In this document: positions 16,695-27,300 of the stretch, one piece after another
Layout: every line of letters begins with the position of its first letter
Numbering within the stretch: the stretch's first letter is position 1
DNA from: Rhodobacterales bacterium
GTDB taxonomy: Bacteria; Pseudomonadota; Alphaproteobacteria; Rhodobacterales; Rhodobacteraceae
Assembly: GCA_009993005.1 (NCBI GenBank)
Contig: JAACUH010000060.1
Span: 1-64,000, forward strand
Reading direction: 5' to 3'
Length of the DNA stretch: 64,000 bases
Made by a program: the position numbers and the translations under genes
The notes under the pieces: generated by a model
The model's input: the letters and a program-made list of their open reading frames with translations, nothing else
Told to the model about the DNA's origin: nothing
Database searches by the model: none

Positions 16695-19541
16695 ATGCCC
16701 AACGATCATGACACCCAGCTTTGCCAGCCCGGCACGCCGGTCGAGACCTGCGCCCCCTGCGGCCTGCACCAGCCCGTGCGCAACGCCTATTACGACGGGC
16801 GCATGATCTACGCCCGCGACATGACGGCCGAACAGACCTACCACAACGGGCTGCGCCATCTGGGCCATCAACTGCTCCATGGGTCCGGCACCGTCTGCGG
16901 GCTCAAGGTGCTGGCCCATCCGCAAGAGGGCTGCCGCAGCACGCATGTCGTGCTCACCCGCGGCATGGCGCTCGATTGCTGCGGGCAGGAGGTGATCGTG
17001 CCGCAGGATGTCACCATCCCGGTACTGCGGCTCTTGCGCGAGAACACCGCGCTGCATGGCCAGCTTGACGGGACCAACCGGCTGGTGCTGTCGCTCTGCC
17101 GGATGGACAGCGCGGCCGAGACGGGCGCGGTGTTGCTGTCGGAGTGCTGTGCCGGGCTCGACGGGCAATTGCCCAGCCGCATCGCCGAGGGCTACGGCTT
17201 TGCGCTCAGTATCGCCGCCCCCGGCAGCGTGGCCCAAGAGCGCGCGGTGCGCGAGCCGGACCTCGACTGGACCGGGTCGCTCAACACGCTCGACGAGGTG
17301 CCCTCGGCCGTGGCCGTGGACCATGAGGAGGGGCTGATCTGGGTGGCAAGCGCGCTGGCCGGACAGGCCCGCATCCGCGCCTATGACGATGGCACCCATG
17401 CGCTGACGATGACGCTCACCGGGTGGGAACGGGTGGATGACATCGCGGCCCCCCGTGCGGGCAAATGGCTGTTCGTCGCGGGCCGGATCGGGCCGCGTGG
17501 TGCGCAGGCGGCGCGCGAGGTCGTGGCGCTTTATCCGCGCAGGCCCGGCAATGGCGACGCCCCGGCCAAGCTGCTGGGCGTGAGCGAGCCGAGCCAGATC
17601 GCCGTTTCGCCCATCACCGGCGCGCTTTTTGCGCTGTCGTGCAGCAACGCGGGCGCGGTGACGTTGCGTGGCTGGACCGCCGACCGGCTCGACAGCGCCA
17701 ATCCGCAGGTCAGCGTCAACCGGACGACGACGGGCATCGCCCCCGGCCCGCTGCGCGCAGGCGTGCGGGTGATGGAGGTCGCGCCTGATGGCCGCACGCT
17801 CGCCCTGCTCCTGCCGGGGGCCGCGACCAGCGCCCTGCATCTGGCGAATGTGAGCGAGCTTCTGGGCGGCACCATCCCCACCATCGCTGCGATGGCCCGG
17901 CCGGTGGTCAACGAGACCGGCACCGATGTGACCGCCCGCTACGCCGCCGCCGCCACGCTGCGGTTCTCGGCCGACAGCGGGCTGTTGCACATCGTCGGGC
18001 GGCGCGGCGCGGCGCCGGATGCGGGGTTCTACGCCCGCGTGTTTCTCAACGAAACCGGTCCGGTGCAGACCGGGCAGGGGCTGGCGCTGACGCTGTCCGA
18101 CGATGCCCTGACCTGGCCCGCGCTCTATGTGGCGCCGGACGAGCGGTGGATCTACATCTCGACCGCCTCGCAGCGCGGCGGCGCGGGCGAGGGCAATGGC
18201 CTGCTCGCGGTTTACGGCGTCAAGGAGGCCAAGGGCGTCGGGGCGACCCCCGTCGCGGCCGAGCCGATCATCCAGATCCCGCTGGCAGCCCAACTGTCGG
18301 GCGGGGCGATCGACCTGCGCGGGCAGCTGGCCTATCTGCCGGGGTTCGAGAGGCTGGATGCGACCGAGGGCGGCGCGCTGCGCGGCCGGGTGATGGTCGT
18401 CGAGATCTCAGAGACCGATATCAAGGCGATCTTCGAGGCCGCGATCGAGGGGTGCACCCGCTGCGAGGGGGCCTGTTCCTGCGTGCCGCTGGCGCATCTG
18501 ACCGGCTATGTCTGGAACGAGGCCGCGCCGCCGCGGATGATGGACATGGGCGAGGGCGCGGCGGGCGATGCCGAGATCGACAACCTGAGCTGGCGCCGGC
18601 TGGTCCCGTCGAATGTCACGCTGATGGAGGCGATCCTCGAGATTGCCGCGCGCGGCGTGGAAAGCGGCCCGCCCGGCCCGCGTGGCGAGGACGGGTTGCG
18701 CGGCGCGGATGGCGCGGCGGGCGCGCCCGGCGCGACCGGGGCGGGCATCACCGAGGTCCGCCAGGACGCCAATATCGCGGTGCCGGCGCTCGAGCCCATC
18801 GCCGGCGGCGCGCCCGACCAGCGGCTGGTGCTGCCGGTGCCGGCCCCCGGTGCGCCGGGCGCGCGCGGCGCCTCCATCGCGGCTGTGGCCTTTGGCAACG
18901 GCGTCACGCCCCGGCTCGACCCGCTGCCGGCGCCCTCGCTCGACCTGCGGCTGGTGTTGCCCTTTCCGCAGGCCGCGCCGCCGCCGCAGGTTGACCCGGA
19001 CCGGTTCCAGTTTGTCACAGACCGCAGTTGGGCGCATGGCGATGTGTTCCTGCTTGACGATCTGACCGGCGGCGCACTGGACGAGATGCGCTTTGCGCTG
19101 CACCTCGACGTGCCCGACCCTGCGCCGCTGTTCACGCAGGTGGACAAGCCGGTGAGGCATTTCCACTTTTCCGGCGCGCTCGAGATCCGGGTGCATTGGC
19201 ATCGCCACGACGTCAAGCAGGGCGAGGGTTTCTCCTGGTTGCTGAACCTGGGCGAGAGCCGCAGTGTGCAATATGTCCCGCGTTTCATCGACCCCACCAA
19301 TGTGTTCTCCGGGCAGGTGTTTCGCCTGCCGATGGCCGACCTCTGGCAGGCGTTGGCGCAACTCGACAGCATCTCCCATGCGCGCGTCGATGTTCTTTTG
19401 CACGGCGCGTTCCTGAGCAATGCCGAAAAGCTGCCCTTCGACGGCCGGCCAGAGCCGAACGTGACGCCCGAATTCGCAGGCGTGACCGGCGGCACATGGC
19501 GCAGCTGGATCGAGGTGCAAACCGACAGGCTGGGAGGCTAG
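16695..19541 (+). CDS. Large fibre/surface-type protein with beta-propeller and collagen-like segment
   Basis: A 948-residue protein of no named family. Residues about 30-110 form a module (AYYDGRMIYARDMTAEQTYHNGLRHLGHQLLHGSGTVCGLKVL, MALDCCGQEVIVPQDVTI) that recurs in the next gene. Residues about 190-580 have a beta-propeller rhythm (VAVDHEEGLIWVAS, IAVSPITGALFALSC, MEVAPDGRTLALLLP, LRFSADSGLLHIVG). A CTRCEGACSC cluster near residue 593 could bind metal. A short collagen-like run of nine G-X-Y triplets follows at about 658-684, and then a C-terminal beta-rich domain. GGAG precedes the ATG. The position after the Afp12-like gene matches the fibre gene slot (Afp13) of related systems, so a target-binding role is plausible but inferred. 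Confidence 0.65.
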   Translation: MPNDHDTQLCQPGTPVETCAPCGLHQPVRNAYYDGRMIYARDMTAEQTYHNGLRHLGHQLLHGSGTVCGLKVLAHPQEGCRSTHVVLTRGMALDCCGQEVIVPQDVTIPVLRLLRENTALHGQLDGTNRLVLSLCRMDSAAETGAVLLSECCAGLDGQLPSRIAEGYGFALSIAAPGSVAQERAVREPDLDWTGSLNTLDEVPSAVAVDHEEGLIWVASALAGQARIRAYDDGTHALTMTLTGWERVDDIAAPRAGKWLFVAGRIGPRGAQAAREVVALYPRRPGNGDAPAKLLGVSEPSQIAVSPITGALFALSCSNAGAVTLRGWTADRLDSANPQVSVNRTTTGIAPGPLRAGVRVMEVAPDGRTLALLLPGAATSALHLANVSELLGGTIPTIAAMARPVVNETGTDVTARYAAAATLRFSADSGLLHIVGRRGAAPDAGFYARVFLNETGPVQTGQGLALTLSDDALTWPALYVAPDERWIYISTASQRGGAGEGNGLLAVYGVKEAKGVGATPVAAEPIIQIPLAAQLSGGAIDLRGQLAYLPGFERLDATEGGALRGRVMVVEISETDIKAIFEAAIEGCTRCEGACSCVPLAHLTGYVWNEAAPPRMMDMGEGAAGDAEIDNLSWRRLVPSNVTLMEAILEIAARGVESGPPGPRGEDGLRGADGAAGAPGATGAGITEVRQDANIAVPALEPIAGGAPDQRLVLPVPAPGAPGARGASIAAVAFGNGVTPRLDPLPAPSLDLRLVLPFPQAAPPPQVDPDRFQFVTDRSWAHGDVFLLDDLTGGALDEMRFALHLDVPDPAPLFTQVDKPVRHFHFSGALEIRVHWHRHDVKQGEGFSWLLNLGESRSVQYVPRFIDPTNVFSGQVFRLPMADLWQALAQLDSISHARVDVLLHGAFLSNAEKLPFDGRPEPNVTPEFAGVTGGTWRSWIEVQTDRLGG

Positions 19542-19544
19542 GCC

Positions 19545-20867
19545 ATGACCGTGATGCAGACAGATCCGCCGCGCCCGCTGTGGTCCGACCGGATGATGAT
19601 CGCCGCTGCCGACCTTGCGGCCGAACAGGCCTTTCAGGATGCGCAGCGCGCGCGGCTGCGCGCCCATGCGCTGGGCTGGGGCGTGGTCGCGGGGTTCGAG
19701 GCGATGATCGAGGGCGACACGCTGCTGATCGCGCCGGGCTATGGCCTCACCGCATTGGGGCGCGAGGTCTATCTGGGCGCGCATGTGACCATTGACGACC
19801 TCCTTGCCACCGTGACCGCCGCCTGCGCGCCCACCGGCGGGGCGGATTGCGCCAGCCCGGTGGTGACGCATCTGCCGCCGCCCGCGCCGCGGCGCGCCTG
19901 GGTCGTGGCGCGCCTTGCCACAGCCGAAGGCTGCCCGCGCCCCGCGTTGCCCGAGGGCTGCGCGCATCCCGGGCAGGTCTGGAAGATGTCGCGGCAGGTG
20001 GGGACGCTCTGCCTCGACATCGCCTGCGACGTCGATCCCTCCTATCTGCAACCTGACCCCGATTGCGCCGCGATGCGCGCGTTGCGGGACGGCGCGCCGG
20101 TGCCGCTGCCTGCGCTGCTCGATGACATGCTGGTGCTGGCCGAGGTCGAAGTGAACCCCGACGCGGGCCATGGCGTGACAACCGCGACGCGGCGGCGGCT
20201 CTGGCCGCTGGCCGTGGTGCAGGACATGCTGGCCTGCTGCGACTGCCTTGGCCAGGAGGATGTGCCAGAGCCAGCCCCCGAACCCGCGCCCGAACCCGGC
20301 CCTGTTCCGGTTCCCGAGGTCGGCCCCGACACGGTCTGGCGAAAGCCGCGAAAAGCGCTGCTGGCGGATCTGATCGACGATCTGGCGGGCTTTTTCCCGC
20401 GCGGCGCGCGCGATCTGGCGCTGCCGCTGGGCGAGGTTTTCAAGGATGGCCCGACCACGGCGCGCCTGCTCCCCGAGCACAACCGTCTCTTGCGCGGCTT
20501 TGCCGCGGCGGCGCTGGTCGTCACGACCGCCGATCTGGCAGGCTGGGTCGGCGGGCAATACCTCGGCCTCTTTGCCGCCGGCGCGAACAGGTGGCGGCAG
20601 ACGGCCGGGCGGACGCTGCCGCAGACCGGCGGGACGGCCGCCAGCCGGACCCTGAACCTGAACCTGAACCGCATGACGCTGGGCGATCTCGCCGCGTTGA
20701 CCCCCAATCTGGCCGACCTGCGCGCCCGGCGCGGCACATTGCCGGTGGACCAGCTTCTGGACTGGTCACAGAAGCGGGTCGCCAATGAACAGGCGCTGAT
20801 CGGGCCGGGCCCGGCGGCGATGCTGGTCTGGATGCACGCGCGGCTGGGCGCGATGCAGACGCCATGA
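19545..20867 (+). CDS. Second protein with shared N-terminal module
   Basis: A 440-residue protein starting four bases after the previous gene. Residues about 10-85 (WSDRMMIAAADLAAEQAFQDAQRARLRAHALGWGVVAGFEA, LLIAPGYGLTALGREVYLGAHVTI) align by eye with the N-terminal module of the gene at 16695. A cysteine-bearing central region follows, then a proline/glutamate linker (PEPAPEPAPEPGPVPVPE, about residues 242-260), and a helical C-terminal domain (LLADLIDDLAGFFPRGARDL; MTLGDLAALTPNLADLRARRG). It shares four bases with the next gene. The repeated module suggests both proteins dock to the same particle site. Function unknown. Confidence 0.65.
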   Translation: MTVMQTDPPRPLWSDRMMIAAADLAAEQAFQDAQRARLRAHALGWGVVAGFEAMIEGDTLLIAPGYGLTALGREVYLGAHVTIDDLLATVTAACAPTGGADCASPVVTHLPPPAPRRAWVVARLATAEGCPRPALPEGCAHPGQVWKMSRQVGTLCLDIACDVDPSYLQPDPDCAAMRALRDGAPVPLPALLDDMLVLAEVEVNPDAGHGVTTATRRRLWPLAVVQDMLACCDCLGQEDVPEPAPEPAPEPGPVPVPEVGPDTVWRKPRKALLADLIDDLAGFFPRGARDLALPLGEVFKDGPTTARLLPEHNRLLRGFAAAALVVTTADLAGWVGGQYLGLFAAGANRWRQTAGRTLPQTGGTAASRTLNLNLNRMTLGDLAALTPNLADLRARRGTLPVDQLLDWSQKRVANEQALIGPGPAAMLVWMHARLGAMQTP

Positions 20868-22525
20868 CGGTGCAGGTCGCCATCGCCCGCACGCGGGCCC
20901 GGATCACCGGCGATCACGCCGAAGCCGCGGCCGTTCAGCGCAAGCTCGATGCACTGCTTGCGGTGGCGCTGCGCGCGGGCCTGCAAGGCGGTCCGGCATC
21001 GGGCCAATGGGCGCCGGATGATCCCGCATCCGCGGCGGTGTTCTGCCTGCCCGACCTGCATCTGCGCCTGCGCCTGAGCCGCGCGGCGCTTGACAGCCCG
21101 GACGCTGCAAAGCTCTGGGCCGCTGCGATCCGCGCGGCCTGTGACGCCGCCCTGGCAGGGGCGGGCAGCGGCGCGCCGGGCGCGCAGGCCTGGCGCTTTG
21201 CCGACCGGCGCGACTATCACGCCGCCTACCTGCGGTTCCGGCTCGGCCTGTCCGACACGCCCGCCCGCGTCTTTGCCGGCTTCGAAGCGCTCGATCTGTT
21301 GTCGCCGCTGCGGGCGCTGGAGGAAATGGCCGCAGCCGATCCGCTGCTGTGGTCCCGTCTTGCTCCGGGGGGGCTGGCTGAGGCAAAGGCGCTGCTGCGC
21401 GCCATCACAGCGCAGGCCGGCGCGGCCGGGGCGCAGATGGTCTGGGCGCAAGTGGTGCATAGCGCGGAGGCCGCCGCGGCTAGGGCCGGGCGCGCGGCGG
21501 CGCTGCGCGGCGCGTTGCGCTGGCTGGACGATGCCGCACATCTGCCGGCCCTGCCCGCGCCCGGTCTGCTGGCGGGCCAGCCGCCGGCCTGTCGGGCGCT
21601 GCTGGTCCTGCTTGCCGTCGCGCCGCTGGCCGACAGCGCGGCGGTCTGGATCGCGCGGGTGCAGGCCGTGCTGGGCGCGCTCGACCCTGTGCCGGAACCG
21701 GGCGGCGCAGACCTGCCGAGGCTCGTCGCGGCACTGCGCCGCGTGGCGGTGGAGCAGCCGGTGGCGGGCGCGCTGGGGCCCGCGCTCGCGGCACTTGCGC
21801 GGGCGGGGGCGCAGGACGGCGCGCTGATCCTGCGGGTGGCGGCAGCACTGGCGGTGCGGGGGCGGGCCCGGCCTGCTGCCGCACCGGTGTCGCCGGCCGG
21901 CCCCGGCCAGGACGCCGCCGCGCCGTTCGGCAGCGCGGCACGGGCGCCGCAGCCGGCACCGCGCGCGGCGCTGCGGCACTTTGCCAGCGAGCAGGCCGGG
22001 ATCGGGCTTCTCCTGCCGCATCTCGCCGAGGACGGGATCGGGATGGCCTTTCCCTCTGCCCTGCTGCACGACGCCTGTGCCGCGCTGCTGCGTGACAGCC
22101 CCGGCCCGGACCCGCAGGACGCGCTGCAAGATGACCCTTTTCTGCGGGCGCTGACCGGCACACGGTTGCAAGACGCCCCCTGCGACCGGCCTCATGACCG
22201 CGACATGCTGTTTGTGCCCGAGGCGCGCCGGGCCGCCATTGCGGCCGCCCCACCGGGGGCCGCGCGCCTGTCAGCCTGGCTGCTCGCGCGGTTCTGCGCG
22301 ACCCTGCCGGGGCTTGCCGGGTCCTCGCTGGCGTTTGTGCGGCGCCAGTTCCTGCATTGGCCCGGAGAGGTCTGGATCGACCGCGACCGCGTCACGCTGC
22401 GGATCGACCCGATGCCGCTCTTGCCGGTGCTGCAGATGGCGGGGCGGCTGGGTGAAGGCGGCGTGCGGCTGGACTGGCTGCAAGGGCAGCGCCTGACGTT
22501 GCTGTGCGAGAGGGCGGCGCCATGA
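20864..22525 (+). CDS. Tape-measure-like protein (Afp14 position)
   Basis: A 553-residue protein, alanine- and leucine-rich, mostly helical. It lies immediately before the AAA+ ATPase, the slot held by afp14 (length determinant) in Afp. The stretch FASEQAGIGLLLPHLAEDGIGMAFPSALLHDACAALL followed by DPFLRALTG resembles the AGLVLL-PFL block of injection-system tape-measure-type proteins, and the ending (RRQFLHWPGEVWIDRDRVTLRIDPMPLLPVLQ) fits that family as well. Length control of the tube is therefore the likely role. Both ends overlap neighbours by four bases. The assignment rests on partial motif similarity plus gene order. Confidence 0.55.
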   Translation: MTVQVAIARTRARITGDHAEAAAVQRKLDALLAVALRAGLQGGPASGQWAPDDPASAAVFCLPDLHLRLRLSRAALDSPDAAKLWAAAIRAACDAALAGAGSGAPGAQAWRFADRRDYHAAYLRFRLGLSDTPARVFAGFEALDLLSPLRALEEMAAADPLLWSRLAPGGLAEAKALLRAITAQAGAAGAQMVWAQVVHSAEAAAARAGRAAALRGALRWLDDAAHLPALPAPGLLAGQPPACRALLVLLAVAPLADSAAVWIARVQAVLGALDPVPEPGGADLPRLVAALRRVAVEQPVAGALGPALAALARAGAQDGALILRVAAALAVRGRARPAAAPVSPAGPGQDAAAPFGSAARAPQPAPRAALRHFASEQAGIGLLLPHLAEDGIGMAFPSALLHDACAALLRDSPGPDPQDALQDDPFLRALTGTRLQDAPCDRPHDRDMLFVPEARRAAIAAAPPGAARLSAWLLARFCATLPGLAGSSLAFVRRQFLHWPGEVWIDRDRVTLRIDPMPLLPVLQMAGRLGEGGVRLDWLQGQRLTLLCERAAP

Positions 22526-24375
22526 ACCTGATGGTGCCACAGGAGGCCTATGCCGATGCGGGCGCGGCGCTGGCCGGGGCGCTGGCGGCTGTCGCGCTGC
22601 GGCTTGAGGCCGCGATGGCGGCCGAGGCGGCTGGCGTGTCTGCCGCAGCCGAGGCCGCCGCCCGCCATGCCGCACGCAGCGCCGCGATGGCGCGGCCCAC
22701 CCCGCTCGACCGGCTCGCGCGGCTCTTTGACCTCGATCCGGCCGAGGCCGACCTCATGCTGCTCGCGCTGGCCGAGGCCGCGGATCCGCATCTGGGCCGC
22801 CGGATGGCCGCGCTCGACGCCGCCGGGCAGCCCGGCCTCACCCCGGCGCTGGCCGAGCGGCTGACCGGCGCGGCCCTGCGCGCCCGGCTCGATCCGCGCG
22901 GCACGCTCTTGCGCCACGGGCTGCTGGTGGTGCAGGGCGACGGGCCGTTGCTGCGGCGGCGGCTGGTCATGCCCGATGCGGTGGCGGCCTGCCTGCTGCC
23001 CGACGCGCCGGCGCTGCCCGATGGCGTGATCGCGCTGCCCTTGCCGGGGGCGGCGGACCTGCCCGCGACCCCGCGTCTCGTTGTGGCGGGGCCGGGGGCG
23101 GACGCGCTGATCGACGGCGGCTTTGCCGGGCCGCTCTGGGTGGCGCCGCAGGACCGGATGAGCCTCGACGCGGCCCGCGCGGTGGGGGTGGCGGCAGCGC
23201 TGGCGGGCGTGCAGGTGGCCCATGCCGGCTGGGACGCGGCGCCCGAGGCCGACCGCCGCGCGCTGGCGGCGAGCCTTGGCCGCCACGCCACGATCCTCAC
23301 CGCGCGCCCCGATCTGTGGGAGGGGCAGGGTCCGGCCTTTGCGCTGCACGCCGCCCAGCCCGCGCCGCAGGCCGCGCGGCGCGCCTTCTGGGACGCGCTG
23401 TTGCCTGCGCTTGCCGATGTCCTCGCCGCCGAACGGCTGACGCCGGCGTTGCAGCTCTGGCCGCTGGCTTGTGCGGCGATGCAGGACGCCGACCCGCCTG
23501 CGCGCCTGACGGCGATGATCGCCCATCTGCGTGCGGCGCCGATGCAGGGGCTGGCCGATCCGCTGCCCACGCCGCATGACTTTGACGCGCTGATCCTGCC
23601 CGCGCCGGCCAAGGCCCGGCTGCGCGCCTTTGCCGGGCGCCGCACCTCGGCCGTGCGGGTGAACGAGGACTGGGGGCTCGGGCCGTTGCTGGACGCGCGG
23701 GCGGGGGGGATCGCGCTGTTTACCGGACCCTCGGGCACCGGCAAGACGATGGCGGCAGGCGTCGTGGCGCGCGCCGCCGGCCTCGCGCTCTGGCGCATCA
23801 ACCTCGCCACCGTGGTGAGCAAGTATATCGGCGAGACCGAAGCCAACCTCGAGCGGATCTTCTCTGCCGCGGGCCAGGCCGAGGTGGTGCTGTTCTTTGA
23901 CGAGGCAGAGGCGCTGTTTTCGCGGCGCGCCGAGGTCAAGGATGCCCGCGACCGCTATGCCAACATGGAAATGTCCTACCTGTTGCAACGGCTCGAGGGG
24001 TTTCACGGCATGGCCGTGCTCGCCTCGAACATGGGGGCCACGATGGACCCCGCGCTGATCCGCCGCTTTGATCTGGTGCTCGATTTCGCGCTGCCCGATG
24101 CCGCCGCGCGCCGTGCGATCTGGGCGCGGATGGAGCGTGACGGCGTGCCGCGTGCCCCGGATGTGGACCTCGACATGCTCGCGGCGCGGTTCGACCTCGC
24201 GGGCGGGCATATCCGGCAGGCCATTCTGGGCGCCGCGCATGAGGCGGCGCAGGCGGGCGGGGCGATCACCCAGCACCACCTGTTGCAGGCGGTGGCGCGG
24301 GAATATGCCAAGCTGGGCCGCAGCCTGCGGCGCGAGGATTTCGGCGCGGCCTTTGCGCAGGTCAGGGGGGCGTGA
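22522..24375 (+). CDS. AAA+ ATPase of contractile injection system (Afp15/Pvc15)
   Basis: A 617-residue protein. The N-terminal 400 residues are a helical family-specific region (LARLFDLDPAEADLMLLALAEAADPHLG). The C-terminal AAA+ module has Walker A GPSGTGKT with Lys408, Walker B VVLFFDEAEALF with Asp460-Glu461, the YIGETEANLERIF pore-side segment and an arginine-finger region RDRYANMEMSYLLQRLEG...RRFD. It is the hallmark ATPase of Afp/PVC-type clusters and is absent from T6SS, where ClpV does sheath recycling. It may act in assembly or cargo loading; the exact role is not settled. ATG 22522 overlaps the previous stop; a GTG at 22504 is less likely. Confidence 0.92.
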   Translation: MNLMVPQEAYADAGAALAGALAAVALRLEAAMAAEAAGVSAAAEAAARHAARSAAMARPTPLDRLARLFDLDPAEADLMLLALAEAADPHLGRRMAALDAAGQPGLTPALAERLTGAALRARLDPRGTLLRHGLLVVQGDGPLLRRRLVMPDAVAACLLPDAPALPDGVIALPLPGAADLPATPRLVVAGPGADALIDGGFAGPLWVAPQDRMSLDAARAVGVAAALAGVQVAHAGWDAAPEADRRALAASLGRHATILTARPDLWEGQGPAFALHAAQPAPQAARRAFWDALLPALADVLAAERLTPALQLWPLACAAMQDADPPARLTAMIAHLRAAPMQGLADPLPTPHDFDALILPAPAKARLRAFAGRRTSAVRVNEDWGLGPLLDARAGGIALFTGPSGTGKTMAAGVVARAAGLALWRINLATVVSKYIGETEANLERIFSAAGQAEVVLFFDEAEALFSRRAEVKDARDRYANMEMSYLLQRLEGFHGMAVLASNMGATMDPALIRRFDLVLDFALPDAAARRAIWARMERDGVPRAPDVDLDMLAARFDLAGGHIRQAILGAAHEAAQAGGAITQHHLLQAVAREYAKLGRSLRREDFGAAFAQVRGA

Positions 24376-27300
24376 TGGCAGAGCCCGCACCGCCCGTCCC
24401 GCGCCCCGCCCAAAACCCCGTCCCGCCGCAGCCGCAGCCGCAGCCGCAGCCCGCCCCGCCGCAGACGGATGGCGCGGCGCCCGGCGCGGCCGCCGCGCAA
24501 TTCGGCTGGCTGCCCGAGGAACTGGCCTTTGTGCTGCCTTTCGGCACCGGGCTGAAACTCTCTGCCGACATGCTGGGCGGCGGGCAGATGAAATACGAGG
24601 TGCCGGCGAAATACCTGCCGCCGCTGCCCGGCCTGTCGGTGAACAGTGTCACCTTTGACCCGAAAAGCAGCAAGGCGATGGTCGCGGTCAAGGGCAACAC
24701 GGCGATCCCGCTGACAGAATCGCGCGACTACAGCCTCGATTTCGGCCGCGACGGCAAACCCGCCAAGGTCGCCATCAAGACGCGCCTCACCCCCGAGTGG
24801 ATGGGCAAGCCCGACCTCGCGCTGTCGTGGGCGCCCGCGACCGGCGTGCTGGCTTCTGTCACCGTTCCGGCCGCGGCCTTCGTGCCCAAGAGCCTCGCCA
24901 AGGTGGCCAGTGCGACCGGCGATGTGGCGCTCACCCTGGCGGATGGCAGGCTGTCGGGCGCGCTCGACACCACCGTGACAGTGCGCGACGTGGTGCAGGC
25001 GCAGATCAAGGGGGCGTTCGGCGCCGATGGCCTTGCCGCGACGGTGGACCTGATGTCGCTGTCGCGCCTTATCGGCGAGGCCAAGGGGCAGGGCAGCATC
25101 GACGCGGCCGGGGTGCTGACCGCAAGGCTGGACAAGCAGGCGGGCGAGCTCTCTACCCCGGTGCCGGGGCTTGCGTTCAAGGGCGGCACGTTCAGCATCG
25201 CCTACAATGCCGACGCGACGGTCAGCGGCGGCTTTAGTGACCTGCACCTCGTCTATGCGGGCGTGGCCGACGCCACCGCGTCCTTCACCCTCGCCGGGGG
25301 CAAATATACCGGCAGCGCCGACCTCGCGCTTGCCATTCCGGGGCTGAACAGCGCCTCGGGCAAGATCGCCATGGCCGATGGCAAGCTGTCGGGCGCGTTT
25401 TCGCTGGGCAAGGAGGCCTTTCCCGAGGGCCTGCCGCTGCAATCGGGCACCATCAGCGGCACCGTGTCCGAGACCGGCGCGCTGGCCTTCGCGGGGTCTG
25501 TGGGGGTCAAGCTCGGCCCGGCGGGGTCGGGCAAGCTCGAGGCGTCCTACCGCGAGGACGGGTCGTTCAGCATCGGCGCCGATGTGGACCTGACCGTGCC
25601 GGGCCTGAAAAAGGCGTCATTCCGCATCGCCTATGACGGCAAGGGGCTGACGGGCAGCGGCGAGATGGCGGTGGACCCCGCGCTGCTCGCGGGGATCGAG
25701 GGCGCGGTCAAGGTGAGCTATGCCGAGGGCAAATGGGGTGGCGAGACGACGCTCGCCTATAGCGCCGACAATGGCAAGCTGTCGGGAAGCATCACCCTGC
25801 GCGCGCGGCAGTCCGAGGATGACAGCATCAAGGTCGGCGGCGAGGGCGAGGTGACGGCGAAAATCGCGCCGCGCCTCGAGGGCAAGCTGCAGGCCAGGGT
25901 CAAGGAGGAGGGGGGGATCGACGTCTCGGGGTCGATCACCGTGACCGAGCCGATCGAGATGTTCCCCGAGGCGCGGTTCGACAAGACGCTGCTCGACATC
26001 AGCACCAAGATCCCGCTCTGGGCGATCCTTGTCGCGGTGCTGCGGGTGCGCGCGGGGGTGCGCGCGGGGATCGGGCCGGGGGTGTTCCGCAACATCACCG
26101 TGACCGGGTCCTACACCATCGGGCAGGAGGGCGAGCCGTCCTTCGCCATCACCGGAGAGATGTTCATCCCCGCCTTTGTCGAGGGCTATGTCGGCTTTGG
26201 CGCGGGGTTGGGGGCGTCGGTGGTGCTCGGCTCGCTGACCGGCGGGATCGAGGCGATGGGGACGGCGGGGCTTTATGGTGCGATCTCGGTCATCCCCGAA
26301 CTGGCCTATCGCGACGGCGACTATTCGATCTCGGGTCTGGCCTCGATGGCGGCGGGCGCGCGGCTCAAGCTGTCGCTCAACGCCTGGGCCGAGGTCGAGG
26401 CGCTGTGGATCACGGTGTGGGAAAAGACCTGGGAACTGGCCTCGGTCACGATGCCCATCGGCCCTGACCTCGGCCTGTCGGCGCGGATGGACTATACCTT
26501 TGGCAAGCCCGAGGCGCCGACGCTCGATTTCTCGACCTCGGATGTGGATACCGACGCGCTCATCACGCAGGCCATGCCCAAGGACGGCCCACCCGGCGCG
26601 GGCGTCAAGGAGGCCACCAAGAACGCCGCCAAATGGGAGGGCGCACAAAAGGCCAAGGGGCCGGCGGCGGATGCCGTGCCGCCCGCGCTTGCCGCGCAGG
26701 CCGACGCCGCGCCGCCCGTCGCCGCGCCCAAGGCGGGCACGCCGCCCGCAGGCGCGGCCCCCAAGGGGCCGGATGGCAAGCCGCTCGATGCGCAGCAGAA
26801 AGACCCCAAATCCGGCCCGCCCACGGACCCCAAGCTGGCCGACCAGCATGTCAAGGATGCCGCCACCCCCGACCCGGCCGCCGCGGGCACCGTGCCCGAC
26901 GACAAGACGGCCGACAGCAAGGACCCGCGCTACCCCGCGCAAGTCTCGCTCGCCATGCTCGACGAGCCGCCCGCCCCGATGCCGCGCAGCAAGGCGCAGC
27001 AGGAGGCCGATGTGGACGCGGCTGCAAAGATGATCGAGGTCGTGGCGGCGCAGGTCGGCGACACCGATGCGCTCGACGACTATTTCGCCAGGATCAAGGC
27101 GCGCTTCGTCCTCGGTGCCATCGAATACGTCAAGGGGCCGGGCACCGCCCTGTCGGTCAAGGTCAGCGTGAACAGCGAGCGCATGGTCACGATCAAGGAG
27201 GAGATCAAGAACCTGCCCTCGGACGACGCCAATACCAAGGTCGCCTTTACCATGGCGACGCGGAGCTTTGTGATCGGCGAGGGTGTGACGATCACCGACG

